From NCBI RefSeq assembly GCF_008831285.2, contig NC_045138.2:25329934-25393933 (forward strand): a stretch of 64,000 bases of DNA. Reading direction: 5' to 3'. Positions 1 through 24,575 of this stretch are shown here, piece after piece. The notes beneath the pieces are model-generated. The model had not been told where the DNA came from. It was given only the letters and a program-made list of their open reading frames with translations, and made no database searches. The position numbers and the translations under genes are program-made. The stretch comes from Nymphaea colorata (taxonomy: Eukaryota > Streptophyta > Magnoliopsida > Nymphaeales > Nymphaeaceae). Positions within the stretch are counted from its first letter, which is position 1, and each line of letters starts with the position of its first letter.

Positions 1-1515
1 CCCTTGTTTTCTCATGCTAGTCTCCTGTGCTATTTTAACGCTTCTCTTGGCGGATTGGAACGATTCTGGTTTCCACTTGCACTGAGAAATTAAATTCTAG
101 GCGTGTAAGATTATGTAACTCGGCAACACGCGCAGCCAAATGTATTGACTTTTTCCCAAAATTTGAGTCATTATTTATGGCGGTAGATTTGTTACTGAGT
201 TTCTCAGTGATAGAGGACCATTTATTCGAGTTCGATAGCAGGTAAAAAAACATTTAATTACTGAACAAATATAATCGGTGCGGGCTTGATCGCCATGATT
301 GAGAAAATATTTTTTATACAGAAAAGTCTTCGTCTTAACTGTTCACCCTTTTTTTCTGTTCATTGCCAGCCTTACAGTTCTCCCATGGGAAGGTCATGCA
401 CTGATTCTTGACGTAGTGATGAGTTCATTTGCTCACGTCCCATCTTCTTAGTACACCATTGTCCCTCTTTTTTAGATATAGAAATCGTATGTATTTGATT
501 TATATACTTTTGCATTCTTTTTTCCTCGAATAATTTTCAAAGGCACACTTTGCCTTTGGTAAAAACACACTTGATATAAATATCCTGTGAAGTGTTAAAT
601 AAAAATTTTTGTATCATTAACTTGGAGATAACATTTTTATCATTGAAAAGCTTAAGTAGATTTCCAACAATTTTAAAACTTTTTGCTCTATTGTCAGAAA
701 TTTCCTTCCTTTTCTTTTTATATTGTATTCCTTCTACGTGGACAGTGGGCTAGCCGGCTAGCGATCGATGTACACGGTTTTCGAAATATACACATCGACG
801 AATAATTGACAGAACCGAGTCTGTGTTTATATTAGTTGCCGAACTACCCTACTAAGCTTTTTCCGTTGTTGCTTTTAGTAATTTGGTTCCGAGTTTTTTT
901 TTTGGCCGGAAAAAAGAAACGTATTAAACCGTCTGCCGGAAAACGGGAAGATTTTCGTTTAGAGGATTGACTTTTTTTTGAAATCCTAATTATAGGACCT
1001 GATTTTCTGATTGTCTTGCCACAACCAGAAAAGACATTCACGTAGTTCTTCACTCCGGTTGTTCTAGCACAACTGAACTTTGTGTTGTTCATCAATGACT
1101 CTTCTGTCGCTTATCGCAATCGCAGGAAGCAGATAAAGCTCCACATGTGAACCCCGATAGGAACCCCACAGTAACCGCGGGAGCCAGGGCGTGAGCCGTG
1201 GCACTACATTTATCCGTCGTTCTCTTGTCCTTCCTATTCCCCCACCTTCATTGGTCCTTTTCACGAACTCCGGACCCTTATTCAGTAAAACAAACATACC
1301 AAAAACCCTCCACGTGATTCGACCCACGGAACCTTGTTTGATTCCAACCGTGGCGGTTATATCTATTTGGACTTGGATCCCCTTTCTGCAATCCAAGTTT
1401 GGATCTTAGACTTTTTGGTCTTGTATATTTTGAGAATTGGGTCAGATCTACATCCGATCCATTATCAACTGAACTGAATTGCTGTAACTGTGATGTTTGT
1501 ACCCTGTGGAATCAG
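1..1515. other. Left flank with no recognisable gene (upstream sequence or intron 1 of the SKS gene)
   Basis: AT-rich sequence. The short open frames here (for example 1191-1409 and 1399-1665 on +) match no family I know. The gene that follows lacks its first exon, which should encode a signal peptide and about 60 residues of the first cupredoxin domain. I looked for that pattern in the + frames and did not find it. This stretch is therefore either the 3' part of a long first intron or sequence beside a 5'-truncated gene. The intron-like end at 1514-1515 (AG) supports the intron reading. Confidence 0.5.
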
Positions 1516-4500
1516 GAACGGCTTGCAACACAGGAAGAATTCATGGGAAGATGGAGTCTATGGCACAAACTGCCCCATACCACCTGGGAGAAACTTCACA
1601 TACATAATGCAGGCCAAGGACCAGATTGGCAGCTTCTTCTACTTCCCTTCCTTAGCTTTCCATAAAGCTGCCGGCGGCTTCGGCGCATTCAGGGTCAGTA
1701 GCCGGCCGCTCATTCCCGTCCCCTTCCCCCCGCCGGCCGGAGATTACACCGTTCTCATTGGTGACTGGTTCAAAGCCAATCACACTGTAAGTGTAAATTA
1801 AAAAGGAAAATTATCAAGGGGAGCCATGCCTTTTTCTCTACGCGAATTCGACTGAATTGTGTTTCTTCTGATACATGCAGGATTTGAAAGCAATTCTGGA
1901 CAACGGAGAAAACCTGCCATTTCCTGATGCCGTTCTCATCAATGGTCGCGCCGCCAATGGCATGTATTTCACTGTTGATCAAGGTAAGTTACCAATGTGA
2001 CAAAGTTGGATCCTTGTTAGATTGCACCAGTTTAGAACTCGATCATGGTATTAGAAGTCTCAGACCACAAGGCACCGACAGTGTGCAGCAAATGCAGGTC
2101 TCGTGACTCCATTAAGTTGGTGGAACGTGTACATCACCTTTTTTGAAGGAAAATGACGTTGATTGCAGGAAATCATCCAGTCATAGAAGGGTTTCTTCAT
2201 GTGAGCCCCTTGTTAATTGTCAAACCAGTGGATCAGCCCATGTGATCTTTACCAATTATTGGATTTGACGGAAAGGGATGTGATATTTTTTTCATAAAAC
2301 CGGTCAGGTGAATCTAATACATGAAACTCCATGCAGCAGAGCTGTGTGGTAACAGATTTATATGAATGGATTGTTTGTCACAAGAGTGGTACATTTTGAA
2401 ACTATGTCTAAATGGATACCCCCCATTGTACAAGTTTGAAACTGCCTATAACTCCAAGTTTTTAACCACCCATGTGTGGTGTAAGTTTGAACTTATGATC
2501 AGTTGGTTTAAGATGTCTGTATAATTGTATGCACTGCATATTAATATTTACTTGCACTATAAATGTCTGCTCTTTCAGGCAAGACTTACCGGTTCCGGAT
2601 CTCGAACGTCGGCCTGACGACATCGCTCAATTTCAGGATCCAGGGCCACACCATGACCTTGGTCGAAGTCGAGGGCTCGCATACCATACAAAATACGTAT
2701 TCTTCATTGGACGTACACCTCGGACAATCGTACTCGGTGCTGGTGACCATGGACCAGCCCGGCAAGGACTACTACATGGTGGTCTCCACAAGGTTCACCA
2801 CCCCGGTCCTGACCACCACAGCCATTCTACATTATAGCAACTCTGCCGGTGCAGTGTCCGGCCCACCACCGGGCGGCCCCACCATTGAGATTGACTGGTC
2901 ACTCAATCAGGCCAGATCTATACGGTATTATTCCTTCCGGCAAGATTCCATTTGTTTAGTGGGTCCTCACGATTTCTAATTGTCTTGCAACTAGAATAAC
3001 AAAATATATCATAATGACATTTTCTCTTTCTTAAAGTTCATTCCTCAAGTCTTATAAGACTCTTGAATCCATGTGATCCATCGGAATTTGTAGTTTGAGA
3101 TATGGTGAATTCCTAAGTTAACAATTTTTTCTTTTTTTTTTTCTGGAGAAGTGGTACGAAATGAGGGGGTGTTTCTTTCATTAGCACCTCAGCCACGCAT
3201 TTGATTGAGATGTGACATTGATAGCAACAATATGAGGCAAGAGAAACATGTTTTACTATCAGATTTCTCTTCAGTTCTTCCCTAATTGCTCAGCAAATTT
3301 GTTTCTAAAATATGAAAGAAATCTCAAACAACAAAATATGAGCTATTTTGAAGAGCCCTTGTTTAAAATTATTCTGGATGATGAAAACAGAGAAGAAATA
3401 TATGATGGATAAGGTTCCAATTTTCGAATTGGCTTTATGATTGGAGTTAGGAAATCTCCTCTAATCTGTATAATCTCTTCGATTTACGGTGGAAATGCTT
3501 TCGGCAAGATAATTGCAGTTGCATATATTGCGCCACAAGTCCCCCAATATGCTGAAAGACTCGGATGAAACGTAAAAAAAGCTGATGAGCTCCAGATGTG
3601 AATTGTTGAAACCGAGTTCTTGAACTCTTCTTTCCATCGTTAAAAACGATAGAATTTGATAACTCGGTCATTCTTGCCGAATGAATTCTTAACATTGGAA
3701 GAAAGTGGTTTAGAAGTTCTCTTTCAACTGTTGACCTATTTGTTTTACCTTCTCCTGGTTGGTCACATGAATTGTTGCTCGCCAATCATGTTTGGTACTC
3801 ATTTTTCAATAATTATTTTCTAGCAGGGATCTGATTAACTCGTTCTTAGTAGCTGCTCGTGAGATTTGTACTGGCTACGAGTGTATTTCTAAACTTTGGC
3901 TGCATGTATGGTTATCCCTATATCTAACTTCTTTTCCTCCTCTGTTTTCCACCATTAGATGGAATCTGACTGCAAGTGCAGCAAGGCCAAACCCACAAGG
4001 ATCTTATCATTATGGATTGATCAATACAACAAGAACTATCCAACTGGCAAACTCAGCACCGGTCATCAATGGCAAGCAGAGATACGCTGTTAATGGCGTA
4101 TCATTCGTTCCTGCAGATACACCACTGAAGATTGCTGATTTCTACCAGATTGCTGGAGTTTTTACTCTTGGTAGTATTGCTGATTATCCAAGTGGAGGTG
4201 GTGCCTATCTTCAGACAGCTGTAATGGCTGCCGACTACCGAGCATACGTTGAGATTGTGTTCCAAAACTATGAGAATACGGTCCAGTCATGGCACATTGA
4301 TGGTTACTCGTTCTTCATTGTCGGGTAAGTAATCCACTTCTGATTATCTTTCATAATGAAACTTACACTCTAATTATGAGCCAAAAATTGTGCTTGAAGG
4401 CTTGAACCTGAATGTTATCAAATAAGATCCATTATGGCCAATAAGGACAGGTAGTCGGTGGCCAACTTGGCTGCTTCTATTACAGTTAGGCAGACTAATT

Positions 4501-5889
4501 TTCATCGACTACAACCAGGAGAATACTACCATGTCTTTTCCTTGTGATATCCTCTGCTCTGACTCGCATATATATAGGTCCTACAAATAGTCGTGGGATT
4601 AGACCTTGCCGTTAACTATACCAGAAGTTTGTCAGATTCATACCTTCTCTTTTGGAAGCTTCATTTTATCAATTGTACCAGTTTTCGTCAAGTGAAAAAA
4701 GGATGGGCTGGTGTTAGCCTTGTGTTTACGATATGCTGTGATGCTAGGGACACCCAGGAATTTTTCAAAACTATTTAGTATTGGAAGCCGGAAAAAAAAT
4801 TCTAGAAAAATAATGTTTTTCTTTGTAAAGAGCCAAGATCTGTTTGAACCCACAGGCCAATCTTGTTTCCAAAATGTCTCGAAAAGGCAAATTGTCATGA
4901 TATGATGAACTTCTGGACTTGCCTTAATGTGTGGAAATTGTCGACATATGAAGAACATGTAAAGATATGAATGGGAACATGAGCATAAGGCATAAGGAGA
5001 AAAATGTTATGCATGTCGATAGGCATTGTGAAAAGTTCTGTGATCTTTTGAAATTCGGAATCCGAACATACCCTATTGTATCAGCACTGCAATTGTATTT
5101 AGAGGTCCCATAACAAAATTACAGATACTTTGAAGAACACTGCCGTTGTTGCAGAAACACTAGCATTTCTCAATCTACTAATTTGCTGTATTATTTGTTG
5201 TTTCATATGCACATTTGAGAATTACACTGGCAGTGTACCTTGATTTCCATTTGGACACAAATTTCCAATATTTTTCTCATTATATGTTGCTCCCAAATCC
5301 ATCTTCATCGTCTGTCTATTGTAACAGTCATTTCCAGATGAATGTCATGCAAATGTATCACCTCACCAATGGCCAATTGCGTTTCTCTTTCTATTATCGC
5401 AATGATAATCAAGATGATTGCACGAATTTGTGAATATCTGAACTAAAACTAAAGTAATCGATGGGTTGCATTTTATTGATGAACAGAATGGACGGAGGTC
5501 AATGGACTCCTGCAAGCAGGGAAGGTTATAATCTCCAAGATGGCATCTACAGATGCACAACGCAGGTGAAGTAGCTCATAGCATAAAAAAAACCAATCAG
5601 AAATACTTGATGAACATAAAGAAGTTAGCGTTTGTTCTTGTCTTCATTTTTTGAAAAGCGTCCCCTACCTTGACAGGTATACCCACAGTCATGGACTGCA
5701 GTATACATGCCTCTGGACAACGTGGGGATGTGGAACATAAGATCAGAGAACTGGGCCAGGCAGTACTTGGGACAGCAGTTCTATCTCCGGGTCTACACTC
5801 CTGCACCTTCATACAGAGATGAGTATCCCATCCCAAGAAATGCGCTCTTATGTGGCCGGGCAGCCGGTCGCCGGACCAGACCTCTGTGA
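1516..5889 (+). CDS. SKU5-similar (SKS) monocopper-oxidase-like protein, exons 2-7, 5' partial
   Basis: Six exons give a continuous frame of about 458 codons: 1516-1786, 1881-1983, 2579-2924, 3959-4324, 5487-5565, 5677-5889 (stop TGA). All introns are GT-AG and the phases agree. The protein follows the SKU5/NTP303 branch of plant multicopper oxidases. Recognisable pieces are NSWEDGVYGTNCPIPPG, KDQIGSFFYFPS and the ending NALLCGRAAGRRTRPL. SKS proteins are secreted or wall/plasma-membrane glycoproteins involved in directional cell growth and pollen tubes. As in the family, most histidines that bind copper in ascorbate oxidase are absent: FYFPS replaces the HSH block, and SWHIDGYSFF replaces the HxHGH block. 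It is therefore unlikely to be an oxidase. The C-terminus has no hydrophobic GPI tail, which suggests a soluble apoplastic protein. N-glycosylation sequons (NFT, NHT, NLT, NTT) are present. Full-length relatives have about 540 residues, so about 80 N-terminal residues, including the signal peptide, are missing here. Confidence 0.9.
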
Positions 5890-8420
5890 TCACAATCATC
5901 GGTGGTGCTCAACTCAAAGCTGTCGTCATGAAAGGATGACGATTTACTGAAATTATGCTTCTTCCTTGGTGCTCAACTCAGAGTTGTTGTCTAAGCAGAG
6001 TAATTTTGATATTCTTCAATTATTCCTTTCTCCATTAATATAAATCCTAAGAAGTAAAATCCTTGGATATGTATCTGTATGAGGACTTAGCACGATGACC
6101 ACATCTAGAAAGCTGTGGCCTCGATTCTTGTAGCATTGTTGGGGTATATTGGCTGTTGTGATTTTATAGAAAAAATAGAATAAAGATTCAAATCTCTCTC
6201 TCGCTCTCTTCAAAACACACATACATGTGTATAGGAAAGAGAGGGCGATCATCTCGTGGATGTTATTGAATTTCTTTAAATCTTTCCTGTATGAGCTCCA
6301 ACAAAACCATGTTAACTGGTTGGACTTGAGATTACTGTTCGAACATAAACTGGGTACGAGTTTAGAGTCGTCCTCTTTTCTTGGTTCCCAAATGATAGGC
6401 GTTTGGAAGTAGCTATAAAGTCCTGCAATATAAGAAACCCGTGTCTCAGACTTCCAAAAGTTGTCATTTGTTGATGTACAAAAGCATTTAAAGCCACTGA
6501 CTGAACTTTTTACTGAGATTGTGCCCTATGTACCGTCCACGAGTGCTTGGTGAGAATGAGAACTCGAAAAGAAACCACGCTTTCTGGGTACATCGGCAGG
6601 CCAAATCAATATGTTTGTATTTACGGTGTTTTTTTATTGGTTTCCTTTCAACATAAGTCTGCGGGAAACTTCTCCGTTCCGTCGATTAAAACTTCGCTTT
6701 TGATACCTTGAGAAGTGTTAGTATCCGACTTGAAGGGTCTGTTTGGTGGTGAGGGAAAGTTATCCGTGGTGCACTCTACCTTAAGATGCTGACTTTGCTG
6801 CATGCGGTAAGAAAAGTCCATTTCTTTTTCCATGTAAAAACAGAAAAGAGTGAAGTATCTGGTCGATTGAAGTTGGTACAGTGGGAGACTGTGTTTGACA
6901 GGAAATGCGTGTTATTCTTTCAACCAAAGTAAGAATGCTCCATCCATCAAATACTCTAAAGGGCCTCTTTGAATACCAGGTGAAAGTGTCCCACAACCTT
7001 CAGTCTAAATGGATTAAACATGTCTGATTATCAGTTCAAACTAAAATTTGCTTTAACATAGTAACGAAATTCACCTTCGGTTACTAACCATAAGAAATCC
7101 TATATGCAGTTTCACAATCAAATCCAAATTAGAGTATGATATCTCACTCATACACACAGCGGCCTCCATTATCGTGGATGACCACTGCCAGCCTTTGCAT
7201 TCCCTTCTTGTGTATGCAAACAAGAGGAGATGCACCAAGTAGCCCAAAATTCTGCCAAGGATTTGGCCTAATCAGGAATTGCATCCATAGCTCAATCTCT
7301 TCTCTGTGTTTTACTGCCCATGTGGAATTACCTTATGTTGAAAGATAGAATAATCACATTTTTTCACCTGTTAATAAATGAAGTAATATTTATTATATTT
7401 TATTATATGAAAATGTGTCCCCAGATACGCCACTAAGTAGCGTGTCGGTGTGATCAGAGCTTTCAATCTCCGGTAGCTCTGTTTGGATCCTCCGTTATCT
7501 GTTTCGGGTGGTTAACATCTCTCTCTCTCTCTCTCACGCTCTCTTTCTCTGTCTCTCGCTCGCGCATTTGCCATGGGTTGTCTTCAGTTAAACCTGCAGT
7601 TCTTCTGTTCTTGCTCCGGAGGCCTTCCTCCTCGCGCTGTTCTTGGCAATGGGAGAGCTCATGTTCTGACATTCTTGCCTGGGGATTCCCCACATTTGAC
7701 TCTACGCTGCCGCCGGTATCAGCACCGCGTACGAAGCGTCCCCGGCAACCATCTTTTCATCCTGTCGCGGGTGATCCCAGGAGCATCAGGCGTCGACTAC
7801 TCCACCTTCATTCCTTTGAGGTACTTCAACTGACCCTTCCATCGTCTGAATTACGTGGATCATTCTTGCACAGAGAGAAAGAGGGAGCCATAAGCAAAAC
7901 TACCCACTTAGGAATTCTCCTATCCTGGACCTCACATTGATGAGGACCCTCTTGATGGAAGTGTTTGAGATACCTTGCCAATGCTATCTTGGTAATATCA
8001 AATGCCACGATGAACTTCCTGGTTGGGATGTCATCATGCTACAAAGTTTTTGAGGTCTCTTGACTCTGCTACTTTGTTAACGTAAAACGCTACCGGAACC
8101 ACAAGCTTCCGGTCTGTCTGTCACCGTCATGATCACCATCAAGCTTTCTTTTGATGAAAATCTTTTAAGGTCACTTGCCTGTGATAACATTATAAAAATT
8201 TTCTGAAATGGGTAATTTATCTGGGCCGGACGGAGGTGTGAAAGTTAACAGGCTGATAGTCTCGGGCTCACGTTCGGAAAGCACCGGTGGCTGGTGAAAT
8301 CACCCACCGGATAACTCAATCTCCCAGCCAGGAAGTTCACCCGCTTTTGCGTTTTTGGCAGCTATCAGTCACGCATTTATCGATGCTTTTTTTTGTATGC
8401 ATTCTCGCTGATGGGTATAG
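5890..8420. other. 3' region of the SKS gene and intergenic DNA
   Basis: The first 200-300 bases are the likely 3' UTR of the SKS gene; an AATAAAG lies near 6179. The rest is AT-rich without a recognisable gene. Around 7517-7560 a CT-rich tract precedes an ATG at 7573. The overlapping + frames 7573-7833 and 7578-7940 are GC-richer than their surroundings but resemble no family I know. They could be a decayed first exon of a gene ending near 8633. I do not call them as coding. Confidence 0.4.
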
Positions 8421-8633
8421 TGTTTGATGTGCGTGGCCAGTGCTGGACTTCTGTTTCTTTACTGGATTGCCAACTTTGTGGTGCCGGAATTGGCAATAAC
8501 GAGACGCTCCGAAACTGAGAAGGAAGACTCTTCTTCATCACCCACATCAAATGTAGTTGAGGCAACCGACCCATCGGAAAGCAGCAACAAGCGCCAGGGA
8601 AGACAGAGAAGAAAGAGTTCGAAGGCGAGATAA
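8421..8633 (+). CDS. Possible terminal exon of an unrecognised small membrane protein
   Basis: An AG at 8419-8420 could be a splice acceptor. From there a phase-0 frame runs to a stop at 8631-8633 and encodes about 70 residues. It has a hydrophobic stretch (AGLLFLYWIANFVV), an acidic/serine run (SETEKEDSSSSPT) and a strongly basic tail (NKRQGRQRRKSSKAR). That composition is not what random AT-rich DNA gives, and it looks like the cytoplasmic end of a single-pass membrane protein. No family is recognised and no upstream exon could be linked with confidence. The GC-richer ORFs at 7573-7940 are the only candidates. It may equally be a relic. Confidence 0.3.
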   Translation, partial: CLMCVASAGLLFLYWIANFVVPELAITRRSETEKEDSSSSPTSNVVEATDPSESSNKRQGRQRRKSSKAR

Positions 8634-9033
8634 AATCCTCTTGGCGGGTCGCTTTGAAGGTAGCAAGAATGAGTAAAGGAAATCTATTGAAGGAGGAAGC
8701 TGATCAGTGCGATAAGGCATACCTTGTGCATCAATGTTGAATCGGATAGAATTTGAACAATTGTACGTGTGTAACGAGTCGATCGAACAACCATTAATCA
8801 GGTTTGGTTCGACCATTGGCGAATCATTTCCCGAGTCCCAATTCCTGTGCATATCTGGCCGCAACTTAATGCCACGCGATAAAGTTGATTAGTAAAGGAA
8901 GGCAGAATTCAGGTGAACCAGTGACAACCCTCAGCCGTGAAAAGATTTCCATATTTTTGAACAGGTATACAATTGAACATAAATTTTCATATTATGAAAT
9001 AATTAACAATGAATTGTCAGGTTATATTACAAT

Positions 9034-9058
9034 GGTCTATGCGGCCTTTGCATAGACC
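9034..9058 (-). other. Short perfect hairpin in the Rab3GAP 3' UTR
   Basis: GGTCTATGC (9034-9042) and its exact reverse complement GCATAGACC (9050-9058) flank a 7-nt loop. The hairpin begins 9 bases beyond the Rab3GAP stop codon (9067-9069, minus strand), so it would form in that transcript's 3' UTR. No U-tract follows and no known element is recognised. Confidence 0.45.
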
Positions 9059-9066
9059 GGAATGAT

Positions 9067-22448
<13,382 letters not shown>

Positions 22449-23774
22449 GGGATGGGACGTGACGAACAGAGACTTTACAGAGCATATGGATTCAATTTGA
22501 CCATCACTCCTTTATAGTGAATCAGTCCACCCAAGATATGGAAAACAGAGAGAGAGAGAGAGAGAGATTTCCTTTCGCCGGTTTGTCGATGAAATGGCGT
22601 CGTGGAGAAGGGGAAATGAACGTCATACGCAGTTGCGCGTTCGTGCCCAACTCCCTCAAGTGTTTTAGTCTCTCCTGCGTATCTTCAAACAGGAGGCCAG
22701 GGAGGACGGAGGAGGAGGCTGCCCACCATCGCTGACCCTCTGCTCTTCGCTTTCTACAACCCGGTGGATCGCACCAACCCGCCCTTTTTTCGACGACTTC
22801 GGCAAGCCCCTTCAGGAGCCCACAATCTTCTATTTCTCCTATTTTTATGCGTTTATTCTTGTCAGAATGGTTTATTCTTCCCAGATGGACGGCTCATGGC
22901 AACCCTCCTCTTCCATGGCTATGTGGCACCCTAGGATCGTCAGGTCGTCGATGCATCTTCTACAAAACGAAAATAGTTAGGTTCCTGTATCAAACATTTC
23001 TGTGACAAGGTCGAGAAGTCGAACATGAGCAATAACAGTGTATTAGTTTCCATCGAATTGCTTATGAAGTTGTAACAAGCAAACTTTACATAATTTTAGG
23101 TTGGGTAGCGAAGTGGCTAAAGTGTTTGACTTGTGAATGATATGTTTAATAATTCAAAACCGTATTGCTTACAAGTTACATGTAAAGATGACTTTAGTGT
23201 GTTTGATTGGTGTACATATATCATTTTAGTTGTTAGTCTTTCTAAAATTAATGATCAAGAGAAAAACAAGGGAAAAGAAGAAGATAAAGTATTTTAGACA
23301 TAGTTAACAACTTTTTCTCTTTATTTTTTTGAATCATCAGTCCATCTTACATAGATCAACGACTAAGATGATTTATTATAGGTCTATCACTTAAGGGGAC
23401 ATCTGAAGGCCGCTTTTTAGTTGGTATATCTCCGTTGCAATATTACCAATTTCCGGTGACATTAGATAACATCAGATTAGATCGCGCAACGCTGAAAAGG
23501 AAAAACGAACCGTCGTATTGAAGGCTCGATGGAAATCCATGAGTCGAGCTATATATCACTTAAATGCACATATAATTCAATTTCTAATTCTTAGTTACTT
23601 TCTTTTAACGCATTGCCCGTTTGCAATAAAATATTAAACCTACAATGATGCTTATAAATATAAATGTAAACGCTTATTGGCCGGACCTGTCCCACGGTAC
23701 ACATTTCATCTCAGAAAATATCAAATCCTCAAAAATAAAATACATATCAGTGACTTCTAGTGCATGGAAACGAA
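22449..23774. other. Rab3GAP promoter side and intergenic DNA, with a tRNA-like relic
   Basis: About 22449-22980 is the upstream region of Rab3GAP and is conserved in block B (46146-46665). At 23106-23116 TAGCGAAGTGG fits a pol III A-box, and at 23151-23161 AATTCAAAACC is a weak B-box. The same pair is at 46789-46846, so this may be the head of an old tRNA-derived SINE that predates the duplication. The GC-rich stretch around 22650-22850 contains short ORFs that I cannot assign. The rest is AT-rich with no gene. Confidence 0.45.
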
Positions 23775-24470
23775 CTATGTTCCACCAGGACCGCCACCTC
23801 CTCCGCCGCCACCACCACCAACTTGAGGTCCATTCCTACCACCCGATCCACCTCCAAATTTGAAGCCTACTCCAACCCCGAAACCAAACCCAGCTCTTAT
23901 TCCACTTTTACCACCTACCCCTCCACGACCTCCACCTCCTCCTGCGCCACCACCTTGCCCAAAGCCTCTACCTGCACCGCCGCCAAGCCCAAAACCTCCA
24001 CCTATGCCACCACCAGCACCGAAACCTCCTCCTAACCTGCCTCCGGCACCAGCATGAAAACCGCCTCCAACACCACCTCCTATTCCACCTCCAACCCCAC
24101 TGCCACCTCCAACGCCACCACCATAACCAGAACCGCCACCCACCCCGCCACGGCCACCACCATATCCGGAGCCTCCACCGACTCCTCCGCCAACTCCACC
24201 TCCAAACCCTGCACCACCTCCGACGCCACCACCCGCTCCAAACCCACCACCACCTCCCAATCCCACGCCACACAATTTTTTCCACCTCACAATTCGGCAA
24301 CCAAGTCCACCTAAACTGAACAGTAGCCGACCGGAGTTATCGACCGCATAACCATCGACTGGTTTCTGGCCGGTGGTCAGCACCCTTGCACCAACGTCGG
24401 CAATCGAGAAGACCATGAACACCACCATTGCTAATATCAGAACGAAGAAGTGGTTGGGTGGTCGAGGCAT
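23775..24470 (-). CDS. GRP1: secreted glycine-rich protein
   Basis: Single-exon frame of 231 residues. The start is placed at 24470 (MPRPPNHFFVLILAMVV) because a signal-peptide-like hydrophobic segment begins there and a TATA box (24565-24575) lies about 100 bases upstream. The frame stays open further upstream, but that part would precede the promoter. After the signal come about 45 non-repetitive residues with two cysteines, then about 160 residues of GGX repeats (GGGVGGGAGFGGG type) and a poly-Gly end. Proteins of this kind are usually deposited in the cell wall and give strength or elasticity; the wall location is inferred from family knowledge. It differs from GRP2 and GRP3: it lacks their SRKL and KWFHK motifs and is valine/phenylalanine-rich rather than tyrosine-rich. 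It is absent from block B. Confidence 0.85.
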   Translation of the reverse strand: MPRPPNHFFVLILAMVVFMVFSIADVGARVLTTGQKPVDGYAVDNSGRLLFSLGGLGCRIVRWKKLCGVGLGGGGGFGAGGGVGGGAGFGGGVGGGVGGGSGYGGGRGGVGGGSGYGGGVGGGSGVGGGIGGGVGGGFHAGAGGRLGGGFGAGGGIGGGFGLGGGAGRGFGQGGGAGGGGGRGGVGGKSGIRAGFGFGVGVGFKFGGGSGGRNGPQVGGGGGGGGGGPGGT

Positions 24471-24564
24471 TATTTCGTATGCAGAAGATAGATGATAATG
24501 GAAGAGAGGCAAAACTAAGAAGAGAGTCACTCGATGTGCTGCGACTAAGTACACCATCTGATCC

Positions 24565-24575
24565 TTTTTATATAT
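24565..24575 (-). promoter_or_regulatory. TATA box of GRP1
   Basis: Minus-strand ATATATAAAAA lies about 95-105 bases before the chosen GRP1 start codon, a normal plant leader distance. It supports starting at 24470 rather than at the upstream in-frame ATG codons. Confidence 0.65.

Noticed and set aside
1191-1665. + strand ORFs considered as exon 1 of the SKS gene
   Set aside because: No signal peptide or cupredoxin strand pattern, and no donor in the correct phase.
23760-24314. ORFs on + and in other minus frames across GRP1
   Set aside because: Same repeat-composition effect; no start context or conserved motif.
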